Shown here: one piece after another, positions 39,493-49,067 of the stretch
Layout of the letters: every line of letters begins with the position of its first letter
How positions within the stretch are numbered: the first letter of the stretch is position 1
Assembly (NCBI RefSeq): GCF_021117405.1
Contig: NZ_CP088251.1
Span: forward strand, 3,085,001 to 3,149,000
Direction of reading: 5' to 3'
From: Frateuria edaphi
GTDB lineage: Bacteria > Pseudomonadota > Gammaproteobacteria > Xanthomonadales > Rhodanobacteraceae
DNA length: 64,000 nt
The notes under the pieces: model-generated
What the model was told of the DNA's origin: nothing
The model's input: only the letters and a program-made list of their open reading frames with translations
The model's database searches: none
Translations under genes and position numbers: made by a program

Positions 39493-40752
39493 ATGGATCT
39501 CGGAAAAGCCATCGCGCGCGCAAAAGCCATCCTGGCCTCGCCCAGGACCGAGTGGCCGGTCGCGGCCGCCGAACCGGCCAGCATCGGCGGCCTGTACACC
39601 ACCTACATCGTCTGGATCGCCGCATTGCCGGCGATCGCCGGCTTCATCAAGAGCAGCCTGATCGGCACCGGATTCATGGGCGTGCACGTGCGCACGCCGA
39701 TCGGTGCGGGCATCGCCGGCATGGTGCTGCAATACCTGCTGTCGCTGGCCCTGGCCTACGTCATGGCGCTGGTGATCAATGCCCTGGCCGGCACCTTCAA
39801 TGGCCAGAAGGACATGGTGCAGGCGCTCAAGACGGTCGCCTATTCCTGGACCGCCTCGTGGGTCGCGGGCATCGCGGTGATCATTCCGTGGCTCGGCTGG
39901 CTGATCGCGATCGCAGGCGCGATCTACGGCATCTACCTGCTTTACCTGGGCCTGCCCTTCACCATGAAGTGCCCGCCCGAAAAGGCCGGCGGCTACACGG
40001 CGCTGGCCGTGATCATCGCCATCGTGCTGAGCTGGATCGTGGGCCTGATCGTGGCGGGCGTGATCGGTACCGCTGCCTACACCGGCGCGGCCATGACCGG
40101 CACCCACCTGGGCAGCACCAGCGACAACGTCACCGTCGATCCGGACAGCGCGCTCGGCAAGCTGGCGGCCATGGGCGAGCGCGCCGAACAGGCGAGCAAG
40201 GAAATGGACGCGGCGCAGAAGTCCGGCGACAGCGCTGCCCAGCAGGCGGCCATGAACAAGATGATGGGCGCGGCGATGGGCAACGACGGCGACGTGCAGG
40301 CGCTGTCCACCGAGCAGGTCAAGGCCTTCCTGCCCGAGACCCTGCTCGGCCTCAAGCGCACCAGCAGCTCGGCCCAGCGCAGCAACGCGATGGGCATGCA
40401 GGTCACCGAGGCGCATGCCGAGTACGGCGACAGCAACGGCCGCACCGTCACGCTGGAAGTCACCGACACGGGCACCGCCAAGGGCCTGATGGCGATGGCC
40501 GGCGCGATGGCGCCGGAGGAAGAGCGCAGCACCGACCACGGCTACGAGAAGACCTACACCGCCGATGGCCGCCTCACGCACGAGGCATGGGACGATCAGT
40601 CCAGGAGCGGCGAGTACAGCGTGGTGGTCGGCCAGCGCTTCACGGTCAAGGCCAACGGCAATGCCGGCAGCATCGACGAGCTGAAGCAGGCCGTGGCCAG
40701 CGTCGACCTGGGCAAGCTCGAAGCGATGCGCGAGGAAGGCGTGCGGCATTGA
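39493..40752 (+). CDS. Yip1-like membrane protein
   Basis: A 419-residue protein. Residues about 30-200 hold five hydrophobic membrane segments with the Yip1 pattern (LGWLIAIAGAIYGIYLLYLGL). The remaining 220 residues are soluble and Met/Ala-rich, probably periplasmic. The function is unknown. AAGGGGAAC precedes the ATG. Confidence 0.75.
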   Translation: MDLGKAIARAKAILASPRTEWPVAAAEPASIGGLYTTYIVWIAALPAIAGFIKSSLIGTGFMGVHVRTPIGAGIAGMVLQYLLSLALAYVMALVINALAGTFNGQKDMVQALKTVAYSWTASWVAGIAVIIPWLGWLIAIAGAIYGIYLLYLGLPFTMKCPPEKAGGYTALAVIIAIVLSWIVGLIVAGVIGTAAYTGAAMTGTHLGSTSDNVTVDPDSALGKLAAMGERAEQASKEMDAAQKSGDSAAQQAAMNKMMGAAMGNDGDVQALSTEQVKAFLPETLLGLKRTSSSAQRSNAMGMQVTEAHAEYGDSNGRTVTLEVTDTGTAKGLMAMAGAMAPEEERSTDHGYEKTYTADGRLTHEAWDDQSRSGEYSVVVGQRFTVKANGNAGSIDELKQAVASVDLGKLEAMREEGVRH

Positions 40753-40754
40753 CC

Positions 40755-40813
40755 GCAGGATGGGCTCCAGTCCACCGTCCGGGTCCAATGCGGCGGACTG
40801 AAGCCCACCCTGC
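40755..40813. repeat. long imperfect inverted repeat (GTGGGCT-type)
   Basis: About 23-base arms (40755-40777 and 40791-40813) carry the elements GATGGGCTCCAGTCCACC and GGCGGACTGAAGCCCACCC. A decayed relative lies at 48851-48909. Confidence 0.55.
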
Positions 40814-40817
40814 AAAG

Positions 40818-40858
40818 AAGAAGCCCGCGCCATCGCGACGCGGGCTTCTTCGTTTTCA
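40818..40858. terminator. bidirectional terminator between Yip1-like and YceI genes
   Basis: Perfect 12-bp arms AAGAAGCCCGCG (40818-40829) and CGCGGGCTTCTT (40839-40850), followed on the plus strand by CGTTTTC. Confidence 0.8.
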
Positions 40859-40875
40859 ACCGGGCACCGGCGCCG

Positions 40876-41454
40876 TCACTTACCCGCCGAACCCTCGGTC
40901 GTGATGCGCAGGCTGATCTCGTCGCTCACGTTGGGCACGTACGCCGACACGCCGAAATCCGAGCGCTTGAGCGTGCCGGTCGCATCGAAGCCGATCGACG
41001 GATCGCCGCTCATCGGATGCTTGCCGATCCTGTTGAGCGTGGCATCGAGCACCACCGGTTTGGTCACGCCGTGCACGGTGAGGTTGCCGGTAATGCGGAA
41101 ATGGTCCTTGCCCAGCGGCTCGACCTTCGTGCTCTTGTAGGTCACGGTCGGGTACTTGGCCACGTCGAGGAAGTCGGGCTTGGCCAGGTGCTCGTCGAGC
41201 GCCGGCACGTGCGTGTCCAGCCCGGCCATCGGCAAGGTCACGTCCACGCTGGCCTGCTCCGGATGATCCGGATCGAACACCAGCGTGCCCTGCCCCAGGC
41301 CCAGTTCCGCGGTCGGGTGGGAGAAGCCGAAATGGCTCCAGCTGAACAGCACCATCGTGTGGTGCGGATCCAGCTGATAGGTGACCGGCGCCGCCTGGAC
41401 GAGCGCCGCGGCGCCGAACAACCCGGCGAAAAGAACAGCTTTGAACGTGCGCAT
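40876..41454 (-). CDS. YceI-family periplasmic lipid-binding protein
   Basis: A 192-residue lipocalin-like protein with a signal peptide (1-21, VQA-AP). The YceI fold is marked by YQLDPHHTMVLFSWSHFGFSHP, the long beta segments and GFDATGTLKRSDFGVSAYVPNVSDEISL. It binds long isoprenoid-type lipids in characterised relatives. It lies downstream of the nitroreductase on the same strand (20-bp gap), so both may form one unit. Confidence 0.92.
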   Translation of the reverse strand: MRTFKAVLFAGLFGAAALVQAAPVTYQLDPHHTMVLFSWSHFGFSHPTAELGLGQGTLVFDPDHPEQASVDVTLPMAGLDTHVPALDEHLAKPDFLDVAKYPTVTYKSTKVEPLGKDHFRITGNLTVHGVTKPVVLDATLNRIGKHPMSGDPSIGFDATGTLKRSDFGVSAYVPNVSDEISLRITTEGSAGK

Positions 41455-41474
41455 GCGTAACTCCTGTGGGGGTT

Positions 41475-42080
41475 TCAGACGATCCGGCAGACTTCGTCGA
41501 ACGCGAAGCGGTCCTCGCGCGGACGCAGCACGGCGGGGTTGCCGTAGCCGATGTTGATCATGAAATTCGAGCGGATCTTCGTGCCGGCGAAAAAGGTCTC
41601 GTCCACCAGCGTGTTGTTGAAGCCGGACATCGGGCCACAATCGAGCCCCATCGCGCGCGCGGCCATGATCAGGTAGGCGCCCTGCAGACTGGAGTTGCGG
41701 AACGCCGTCCCCTCGATCGCGGCCGGTTTGCCGGCGAACCAGTCGATCGCGTCCGGCGATTCCTTGTAGAGCCGCGGCAGGTGCTCGTAGAAGGCGTGGT
41801 CCGCCGCCACGATCACGGTGACCGGTGCGGCCATGCTCTGGTCGCGGTTGCCGCGGTCCAGCGCTGGCTCGAGCCTGGCCTTGGCCTCCGGCGAGCGCAC
41901 GAACACGAAGCGCGCGGGCGAGGCATTCGCGCTGGTCGGCGCGAGCCTGGCGAGATCGTAGATCGCGTGCAGCTGCGCGTCGCTGACCGGCTTGTCCAGC
42001 CACGCCTCGGCCGAACGGCGATAGGTGCGCGCGGTGCGGAACAACTGGTCGAGGGCGGCCTCGGAAAGCACTTCGCTCAT
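41475..42080 (-). CDS. rutE: nitroreductase family protein, malonic semialdehyde reductase (RutE) type
   Basis: A 201-residue FMN flavoprotein. The N-terminal FRTARTYRRSAEAW, LARLAPTSANASPARFVFV and MGLDCGPMSGFNNTLVDETFF match the RutE/HadB-like subgroup. No other rut gene is present, so its in vivo substrate may not be malonic semialdehyde. Confidence 0.85.
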   Translation of the reverse strand: MSEVLSEAALDQLFRTARTYRRSAEAWLDKPVSDAQLHAIYDLARLAPTSANASPARFVFVRSPEAKARLEPALDRGNRDQSMAAPVTVIVAADHAFYEHLPRLYKESPDAIDWFAGKPAAIEGTAFRNSSLQGAYLIMAARAMGLDCGPMSGFNNTLVDETFFAGTKIRSNFMINIGYGNPAVLRPREDRFAFDEVCRIV

Positions 42081-42216
42081 GAGTATCCTTTGCGTTCTTG
42101 GCGCGCCATCCGGCGCGGGCGATCCACAAGTGTAAGCCCAAGGGCGTGGGTGGTCGGGTGAGGAACGGGGAACCCAGCGTGCAGAATCCGACAACAATCG
42201 AGCGGGCGGCCATCGC

Positions 42217-43182
42217 GTGAGCGCACCGCGCGAGGAATGCTGGGTCATCACCGACGCCGCTGCCGGAAACCAGCGCCAGGCGCTGGCGCTGGCCGAGCGT
42301 CTGGGCCTGCCGGTCCGGCCACTGGTGATCGCGCCGCGCGGACCGTGGGCCTGGCTGGCGCCGCGGTTGGTGCTGGGCGCCGAACTCGCGGTGCCACCGG
42401 CCGAGCGGGCGCGCCTGGCGCCGCCGTGGCCGCGCGTGGCGGTCGGCTGCGGGCGCGCCGCGGCGCTGTTCACGCGTGCGCTTCGGATCTGGTCCGGCGG
42501 GCTTTGCCGCACCGTGCAGATCCTCGATCCGCGGGTCGATCCGAAGCACTGGGACCTGATCGTCGCGCCGCGCCATGACGGCCTCGCCGGACCGAACGTG
42601 CTTACACCAGCGGGTTCGCTCAACCCCATCGATGACGAATGGCTGGCCGACGCCCGCGACGCCTGGCCGCGCTTGGCCGACCTGCCCGAGCCACGCGTGG
42701 GCGTGCTGCTGGGTGGCCCGCGCCACGGCATCCCGCTGGACGAGGCCTGGACCCGCGCCTTCATCGGCGGCCTGCGTGCGGTGCATGAGCGTGATGGCGG
42801 CAGCCTGCTCGTCCTCGCCTCGCGGCGCACGCCGCCGAGCCTTGCGGCGGCCCTGCGCACCGCGTTCAGCGCCACCCCGGGCGTGCACTGGCGCGGCGAG
42901 GCGGACGGCCCCAACCCCTATCCGGGCGTCCTGGCCTGGGCCGACCGCCTGGTGGTCACGCCCGATTCTGTCAACATGCTCTCCGAAGCCTGCGCCGTCG
43001 GCTGCCCCGTCCACACCTTCGCGCCTGCGCCGCTGCCGGACAAGCTCGCCCGTTTCCATCAGGCGCTGCGCGACAGCGGGCTGTTGCACGACCTCCGGGC
43101 CGATGCGCCGACGCGCCAGCCACCGTTGCGCGAAACCGAGCGCATCGCCGCCACCGTGCGACGGCGACTCGGGTTGCGCTGA
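42217..43182 (+). CDS. ELM1/GtrOC1-family (mitochondrial fission ELM1-like) protein
   Basis: A 321-residue protein with a GT-B-like fold: CWVITDAAAGNQRQALALAERL at the N-terminus and TPDSVNMLSEACAVGCPVHTFAP near the C-terminus. The bacterial function is unknown, possibly sugar transfer to a cell-surface substrate. GTG start at 42217. Confidence 0.8.
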   Translation: MSAPREECWVITDAAAGNQRQALALAERLGLPVRPLVIAPRGPWAWLAPRLVLGAELAVPPAERARLAPPWPRVAVGCGRAAALFTRALRIWSGGLCRTVQILDPRVDPKHWDLIVAPRHDGLAGPNVLTPAGSLNPIDDEWLADARDAWPRLADLPEPRVGVLLGGPRHGIPLDEAWTRAFIGGLRAVHERDGGSLLVLASRRTPPSLAAALRTAFSATPGVHWRGEADGPNPYPGVLAWADRLVVTPDSVNMLSEACAVGCPVHTFAPAPLPDKLARFHQALRDSGLLHDLRADAPTRQPPLRETERIAATVRRRLGLR

Positions 43183-43217
43183 GCCGCGCATCGCCGCGAG
43201 CCCCACCCTTACCCCGG

Positions 43218-43237
43218 CCTCTCCGCCAAAGGAGAGG
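43218..43237. terminator. hairpin between ELM1-like gene and glnE
   Basis: CCTCTCC (43218-43224) pairs with GGAGAGG (43231-43237). It resembles a decayed form of the repeat at 16897 and would serve both converging genes. Confidence 0.5.
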
Positions 43238-43248
43238 GAGCAGAAACA

Positions 43249-46092
43249 TCAGGCGAAATCGAAGCCCAAGGCCACGGTCACCACGCGCACTTCGGCGCAC
43301 ATGGCTTCGAGCGCTGCCTCGCGCGGCGCAATCCGCGGCCGCAGATCGAGTGTGCAGGTCAGCGCCCGCTGCAACAGATCGGCATGCACGCGCGCGAGCG
43401 TCTCTGCCTGACCGTCATCGAGCAGGGCGGCACGCCGGCACGCATCGATCAGCGACGCGTTGGCCGTGTTGGCCAGCAATTGCGGACACGCCGCCGCATG
43501 CGCGAGCACGAGCCCCTGCAACGCGAACTCGATGTCCAGCAGGGCGCCATGTCCCTGTTTGAGATCCAGCCGCGCCTCGTCCGAGCGATCCCGCTCCGCC
43601 CGCCAGCGCTGACGCATCTGACTCACCTCCGCCAGCACCGCATCGCGCTCGCGCGGCACCGCGAGCACCTCGCGCCGGACCTCGCCCAACGCGTGGCCCA
43701 GTCCCGCGTCGCCCGCCACCGCGCGCGCGCGCAGCAGGGCCTGGTGCTCCCAGGTCCACGCACGGCTGCGCTGGTAGGCATCGAAGGCCTCCAGGCTGCT
43801 CACCAGCAGCCCTTTCGAACCGTCGGGGCGCAGCCGCGTGTCCACTTCGTACAGGCGCCCGGCGCGGGTCAGCAGGGACAGCCAGTTCATCACGCGCTGC
43901 GCAAGGCGCTGGTACCAGCGCGAACCGTCGATGGGGCGGGCGCCATCGCTGGTGAGCTGGGCGCGCGCGCCGTCGAACACGAACACCAGGTCCAGGTCCG
44001 AGGCGAATCCCAGCTCGTCGCCACCGAGGCTGCCGTAGCCGAAGACGGCAAAGCCCGAGCCCTCCCCCGGCAACCGCCCATGCTGCGCGGCAAGCTCGCG
44101 CTCGGCCAGCGCGGTGACCGCCTCGACCACGGAAGCGGCCAGCGCGGCCAGGCGTCGCGAGGTGGCCACGGCGTCGGCACGCCCGTCGTTGAAGGCCAGG
44201 CCCAGGCGGAAGGCGATGCTCGCCTTGAACTCGTTGATGCGCTCCAGCTCCGCCTCCGCCTCGCGCTCGTCCAGCGTACCGAGCACGCGGCTGATCTCGG
44301 CGCTGATGTCGGCGCGCTTGAGCGGGAGCTGGTCGATGCGCGGATCGAGCACGTCGTCCAGCAACAACGGCTGGGCGATCACCCGTTCGGCCAGGAACGC
44401 GCTATCGGCGAACAGCCGCGCCAGGCGTGCGCGCGCGGCCGGTTGTTCCTCCAGCAGCGCGAGGTAGGCCGAGCGGCGCGCCACCGCCTGCACCAGCCGG
44501 CACAGCCGCAGCAGGCACGGCAGCGGCGCGGCGCTGGCGCGGGCGGCGGCGATGAGGTGCGGCATCAGATGATCGAGCCGCTCGCGCGAGCGCTGCGACA
44601 TGGCGCGTACCGAAGCGGCCTGCGGCAGCTTGGCGAGGGCTTCGGCCGCCTCGATGCCGGGCACGAAGCCGGCCGCCTCCAGCGCGCCCGGCTCCGGCGT
44701 GCCGTGGCAGGCCTGCTGCCACAGCGTGGTATCGGCGACCGCCACGCGGGCCGCGCGTCCGCCGGCGGGCATCAGCACGCTGGCGAAGTCCTCGCTGACG
44801 ACGGCGCGGTGTTGCGCCAGCTCGGCCTCCAGCGCCTCCCAGTGCTCATGGCCCAGGCCACGGGCGAGACGCTCGCGACTCAACGCATCCTCGGGCAGGT
44901 CGTGGGTCTGAGCGTCGCGCAGCATCTGCACGCGGTTCTCGACACGGCGCAGGCAGCGGTAGGCCTCGCGCAACGCCTTGGCGCGCGCTGCGCCGATGTG
45001 CCCGCGCGCCTCACAGGCGGCCAGCGCCGGCAACAGGCCACGCACGCGCAGGGACGGTTCGCGCCCGCCGCGGATCAGTTGCTCCAGTTGCACGATGAAC
45101 TCGATCTCGCGGATGCCGCCGGGACCGAGCTTGAGGTTGTCGGCCAGGTCCTTGCGCGCCACCTCGGCGTCGATCAACGCCTTCATCTCGCGCAGGCCGG
45201 CGAAGGCCGTGTAGTCGAGATACTTGCGGTAGACGAACGGGCGCAGCAGTTCCTGCAGCTGCTTGCCGGCCGCGCGGTCGCCGGCCACCGGGCGCGCCTT
45301 GATCCAGGCGTAACGCTCCCAGTCGCGGCCTTCGCTCTGGTAGTACTGCTCCATCGCGGCGAACGACAGCGCCAGGCGCCCGGCGTTGCCGAACGGACGC
45401 AGGCGCAGGTCCACCCGCGCGCAGATGCCGTCGTCGGTGGGCTCGTTGAGCAGGCGCACCAGGTGGCGCCCCAGCCGCACGAAGTATTCGCTGTTGTCGA
45501 GCGAACGCGCGCCATCGCTGTGGCCGGCCTGCGGGTAGGCCAGCACCAGGTCGATGTCCGAGGAGAAGTTGAGCTCGGCACCGCCGAGCTTGCCGAAGCC
45601 GATCACCACCAGCCGCTGCGGCGCGCCGTCCTCGCTGCGCGCGTGACCGTAACGCGCGGCCAGCGCGCGCTCGGACCACGCCAGCGCCGCGCCCAGCAGC
45701 GCCTCGTACAGCACGCTGGTGGCCGAGAGCGTCTCGGCCAGGTCGTCCAGAGCGTTGACGTCGCGGAACACCAGCCGCAACGCTTCGGCGTGGCGGAACC
45801 GGCGCAGCGCCGCCAGCGTGGCGATCTCGTCCTCCGGCAGCGCCAGCGAGCCGATGCGGGTGCCGGCGTCGCCGGCCGAGCGCAGGCGATCCAGGCCGGC
45901 CGGCGCCAGCAGTTGTGGCTGCCGTCGCCATACTTCGAAGGCGAAGTCGCTGGCCGCCAGCGTGCGGCGGATACGCTCGGCTACGCCGGCATCGTCGTGC
46001 AGCGCCACGCCGGCCGCGCGGCAGCGGGCGGCCAGTTCGGCGTAACGGTCGTCGGTCAGGGCGCGCAGCGCGGGGCTTTCGGGGACGCTCAT
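43249..46092 (-). CDS. glnE: bifunctional glutamine synthetase adenylyltransferase/deadenylase
   Basis: Adenylylates and deadenylylates glutamine synthetase in response to PII. The 947-residue protein has two nucleotidyltransferase domains. The first has GFGKLGGAELNFSSDIDLVLAYP, the second GYGSLGGDELGFASDLDLVFVFD, each with the DxD metal site. Helical linker and C-terminal helical domains follow. Length fits the family. Confidence 0.97.
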   Translation of the reverse strand: MSVPESPALRALTDDRYAELAARCRAAGVALHDDAGVAERIRRTLAASDFAFEVWRRQPQLLAPAGLDRLRSAGDAGTRIGSLALPEDEIATLAALRRFRHAEALRLVFRDVNALDDLAETLSATSVLYEALLGAALAWSERALAARYGHARSEDGAPQRLVVIGFGKLGGAELNFSSDIDLVLAYPQAGHSDGARSLDNSEYFVRLGRHLVRLLNEPTDDGICARVDLRLRPFGNAGRLALSFAAMEQYYQSEGRDWERYAWIKARPVAGDRAAGKQLQELLRPFVYRKYLDYTAFAGLREMKALIDAEVARKDLADNLKLGPGGIREIEFIVQLEQLIRGGREPSLRVRGLLPALAACEARGHIGAARAKALREAYRCLRRVENRVQMLRDAQTHDLPEDALSRERLARGLGHEHWEALEAELAQHRAVVSEDFASVLMPAGGRAARVAVADTTLWQQACHGTPEPGALEAAGFVPGIEAAEALAKLPQAASVRAMSQRSRERLDHLMPHLIAAARASAAPLPCLLRLCRLVQAVARRSAYLALLEEQPAARARLARLFADSAFLAERVIAQPLLLDDVLDPRIDQLPLKRADISAEISRVLGTLDEREAEAELERINEFKASIAFRLGLAFNDGRADAVATSRRLAALAASVVEAVTALAERELAAQHGRLPGEGSGFAVFGYGSLGGDELGFASDLDLVFVFDGARAQLTSDGARPIDGSRWYQRLAQRVMNWLSLLTRAGRLYEVDTRLRPDGSKGLLVSSLEAFDAYQRSRAWTWEHQALLRARAVAGDAGLGHALGEVRREVLAVPRERDAVLAEVSQMRQRWRAERDRSDEARLDLKQGHGALLDIEFALQGLVLAHAAACPQLLANTANASLIDACRRAALLDDGQAETLARVHADLLQRALTCTLDLRPRIAPREAALEAMCAEVRVVTVALGFDFA

Positions 46093-46222
46093 CCGGCCAT
46101 TGTGCCGTAGCGTGGGGCCGCATGAACCGCCAGCAACCGCCTGTGGATGGCGAACGCATAGTTCATTTCCGCCCGATTACAGTCACCATTCCATCACGCC
46201 GCGCCATCGGACCATTCTTTCC

Positions 46223-48109
46223 ATGATCCTCACCGACCACCCCGCCACGCACTGGCGCGCGCTTGCCGCGCGCGTCCTTGCCGTGGTGCTGATGAGCCTG
46301 GCGTTCGTACTGCTGACCGGCCTGATGGATGGCGGTGTGGGCGTGACGCCGCTGCGCATGTTCGACCAGCCGCGTTACCTCCTGGCCAACGCCCTGCCCG
46401 GGCTGCTGGCGTCGTGGGCGCTGCTGGCGTTCACCCGGCGGCTGGTGTTTTCGTTCGGGCTGGTGTTCCTGTTCGAGGCGCTGCTCTACCAGATCAACGC
46501 ATTGAAAGTCGCCAACCTGGGCAACCCGCTGATGCCGGCGGATTTCCTGATGGTCGACCAGCTCAGCAAGGGCGGCGCGCACCTGCTGGTCGGCTACCTG
46601 CCGCACAGCCCCTGGCCGTACCTGGGGCTGCTCGCGGGCATCGCCCTGATCGTGGCGATGTGGCGCCTGGAACCCCCGCTGTTCCCGCGCCGCAACTTCG
46701 GCAAGCGCTTGCTGGGTGGTGCCCTCGCGGTCGTGCTGCTGGGCAGCCTGCTCGGCGGCGTGGCCGCGTGGGGCAAGCTCTACAACCAGCGCGTCCTGTG
46801 GCTCGAGCCCTGGTCGCCTACGGTGACGGCCAACCATTCGGGCCTGGTCAGCTCGCTGCTGCTGTTTCATCAACAGTACGGGCACGGCGGGCACAAGGCC
46901 GATCCGGACGCCGCCAAGGCGCTGATCGCGCAGAGCCGACAGGCGCTGGAAGCGCGCCTGGACGCCGCATCGCCCAGCGGCGAGCGACCCGACATCGTGG
47001 TGGTGCAGAGCGAGTCGTTCTTCGATCCGAGCATCATGCGCGGCTACCAGGACCGTCACTTCACCCCCAACCTCGACCGACTGGAGAAGCGCGGCGTCAG
47101 CGGTCCGCTGCACGTGCCGACGTTCGGCGGCGGCACCATCCGCACCGAGTTCGAAGTGCTCACCGGCCTGTCGCTGCGCTATTTCGACGAACTGCAGTTT
47201 CCCTACCTGACGCTCGAGCAGAAGGTGGTGCCCAGCGTGGTGCGCACGCTGCGCGCGCATGGCTACAGCACCACCGCGATCCACGGCAACGATCCGGCGT
47301 TCTGGAACCGTGCCGCGGCCTTTCGCAAGATCGGCTTCGATCGCTTCGTTTCGCAGTCCTCGTTCCCGAAGGACTCGCCCAACGACGGCAAGTACATGGC
47401 CGACAGCGCGATGACCGACGAGATCATGCGCCAGCTCAAGGACTCGGGCCCGCCGCAGTTCCTGTTCGCGATCAGCATCGAGGCGCACGGTCCCTACGAC
47501 GTGCCGCCGACGGACGTCGCCGCGCGCGATGCCATCCCGGTCCCGCCCGGCATCAGCGGTCGCGACAAGCAGGAGCTGCAGACCTACCTCTACCACGCCG
47601 AGCACGCCGATGCGGAACTGGGCCGGCTGGCCAGATTGCTGGCCCGGCGCGACCGCCCGACCCTGTTGCTGTTCTACGGGGACCACCTGCCCGCCCTGAC
47701 CAACAGCTACAACGTCACTGGCTTCGTCGACGGCGGCGACATGCTGAGCGAGCCCGGCGTCTGGCTGCTGCTCGACCCGCGCAATCCGGAACCGGCCAAA
47801 CGCGAGAGCCTGGCCGCCTGGATGCTGCCGGGCAAGCTGCTGGACGCGGCCGGCATCCATGGCGATCCGTACTTCGCGCTGAGCCAGGTGCTGGCGCCGC
47901 AGCTGGCCGAACTCACCCGCGCGCCCGGCGCGCCGCAGCCGGAGATGACGGCCGAGCAGAAGGTGATCGACCGCGACATGGCCAGCGTCGCGATGCTGCG
48001 CCTGAAGGGCAAGCTGGATGCGCTGATGCCGCAGCTGGCCGCGGCGAGCCATGCGCTGCCACACCCGCAGCCGCCGTCACCCGTGGGCGCTTATGGTGCA
48101 CGCCCTTGA
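46223..48109 (+). CDS. LTA synthase-family phosphoglycerol transferase-like membrane protein
   Basis: A 628-residue protein. Five membrane segments lie in the first 190 residues. A large periplasmic sulfatase-fold domain (about 285-560) follows, with QSESFFDP, the nucleophile threonine in GGGTIRTEFEVLTG, and FYGDHLPAL for metal binding. In Gram-negatives such enzymes often move phosphoglycerol or phosphoethanolamine to periplasmic or surface glycans. The acceptor here is unknown. Confidence 0.9.
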   Translation: MILTDHPATHWRALAARVLAVVLMSLAFVLLTGLMDGGVGVTPLRMFDQPRYLLANALPGLLASWALLAFTRRLVFSFGLVFLFEALLYQINALKVANLGNPLMPADFLMVDQLSKGGAHLLVGYLPHSPWPYLGLLAGIALIVAMWRLEPPLFPRRNFGKRLLGGALAVVLLGSLLGGVAAWGKLYNQRVLWLEPWSPTVTANHSGLVSSLLLFHQQYGHGGHKADPDAAKALIAQSRQALEARLDAASPSGERPDIVVVQSESFFDPSIMRGYQDRHFTPNLDRLEKRGVSGPLHVPTFGGGTIRTEFEVLTGLSLRYFDELQFPYLTLEQKVVPSVVRTLRAHGYSTTAIHGNDPAFWNRAAAFRKIGFDRFVSQSSFPKDSPNDGKYMADSAMTDEIMRQLKDSGPPQFLFAISIEAHGPYDVPPTDVAARDAIPVPPGISGRDKQELQTYLYHAEHADAELGRLARLLARRDRPTLLLFYGDHLPALTNSYNVTGFVDGGDMLSEPGVWLLLDPRNPEPAKRESLAAWMLPGKLLDAAGIHGDPYFALSQVLAPQLAELTRAPGAPQPEMTAEQKVIDRDMASVAMLRLKGKLDALMPQLAAASHALPHPQPPSPVGAYGARP

Positions 48110-48171
48110 GCGCGATGGGACGTCCAGACGTCCACCGCTCGTTCACCACGCATGCACAGCGGAGCATTCAG

Positions 48172-48239
48172 CCATCTGTCCGGCCGCTTAAGCGGACGCA
48201 GGCGTATTCATATTGAGGACGGGAAGCCCCGCCTAGGGT
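48172..48239 (+). promoter_or_regulatory. conserved upstream module, copy 1
   Basis: A 23-base stretch starting CCATCTGTCC and ending GCTTAAGCG, then 36 unrelated bases, then GCCTAGGGT. The same two parts at the same distance occur at 48941-49008 before the paralogous gene. The first part ends in the palindrome GCTTAAGC. Likely a shared promoter or operator. Confidence 0.6.
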
Positions 48240-48287
48240 CGTGGCTACCGCGGTAAACCCGCGGTTTCCCCACACTGGAGGCATCCC

Positions 48288-48842
48288 ATGCGTAAGACTC
48301 TGCTTGCTGCTTTGATCGGTGCCAGCGTGTTCGCCGTCCTGCCTGCCCTGGCGCAGGTCGATCTCGGTGCTGCCAGCCAGGCTGGCGCGGGCGTAAGCGC
48401 CGGCGCCAGCGGCGCCGTGAATGGCGCGCCCGGCCAGCTTGGCGCCCAGCCGGGCCAGACCCTGGAGCGGGCGGATCGCCACGCGCACCATGCCACCCGT
48501 CACGCGACCGAGCACACTCGTCGCACCCTTGACCGCCATGGCAACGCCAACGTCGACACGACCGCCAGCGGCTCGGCCGGCGCGCGCGAAAGCGATCAGC
48601 GAGCCCAGGCGGACGTCGGCGTTCGTGCGGGTGCCCGCGTAGATGCCGGAGCGGCCTCCGACCAGGCCGCCAGCAGCACGCGCGGCGTCGGCGACCAGGT
48701 GAGCGATACCGCGCATACCGCAATCGACAGTGCCGGTCGCACCGCGGGATCGGTCGGCGATGCCACCCGCCAAACCGCCACCGAAACTTCGGTCGGTGCC
48801 GACGCCAACGCCCGCGCCAAGGCCGACGAGCACGGCCACTGA
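48288..48842 (+). CDS. small secreted Ala/His-rich protein, paralogue 1
   Basis: A 184-residue protein with a signal peptide (1-22, ALA-QV). The mature part is low-complexity: Gly/Ala-rich at first, then His/Arg/Thr-rich (DRHAHHATRHATEHTRR), then Ala/Asp/Thr-rich with no cysteine. I do not recognise a family. The signal TLLAALIGASVFA is shared with the gene at 49068, and upstream DNA is also shared, so the two arose by duplication. Likely periplasmic or extracellular. Confidence 0.75.
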   Translation: MRKTLLAALIGASVFAVLPALAQVDLGAASQAGAGVSAGASGAVNGAPGQLGAQPGQTLERADRHAHHATRHATEHTRRTLDRHGNANVDTTASGSAGARESDQRAQADVGVRAGARVDAGAASDQAASSTRGVGDQVSDTAHTAIDSAGRTAGSVGDATRQTATETSVGADANARAKADEHGH

Positions 48843-48850
48843 CGGTTCGC

Positions 48851-48909
48851 CGTAGGGTGGGCTTCCGCCACCGACATTTCCCCCGGGTGGGTTGAGGTCC
48901 GCTCTACGG
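48851..48909. repeat. GTAGGGTGGGCTTC-type intergenic repeat (decayed)
   Basis: CCGTAGGGTGGGCTTC at the left and CTCTACGG at the right form the ends of an imperfect inverted repeat, related to the one at 40755. It lies between the two paralogues. Confidence 0.4.
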
Positions 48910-48940
48910 CTGCCACCAGGACTTGCCCGCGCCCGTTCAT

Positions 48941-49008
48941 CCATCTGTCCGGCCGCTTAAGCGCTGTCAAGCCGGTTCAGAGTGCGCTAGGCCGAATGCG
49001 CCTAGGGT
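48941..49008 (+). promoter_or_regulatory. conserved upstream module, copy 2
   Basis: Second copy of the module at 48172: the same 23-base block and CCTAGGGT at the identical offset of 60 bases. The gene begins 60 bases later. Confidence 0.6.
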
Positions 49009-49067
49009 TACCAAGACCGCGCCAAGACCGCGGGTCGAACCCCGGCGACACCCAAATGGAGGATCCC

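Noticed and set aside
43384..46110. Open frame of 908 codons on the plus strand over glnE
   Set aside because: It is antisense to a complete, well-conserved glnE and shows no domain pattern; GC-rich third positions keep this frame open.
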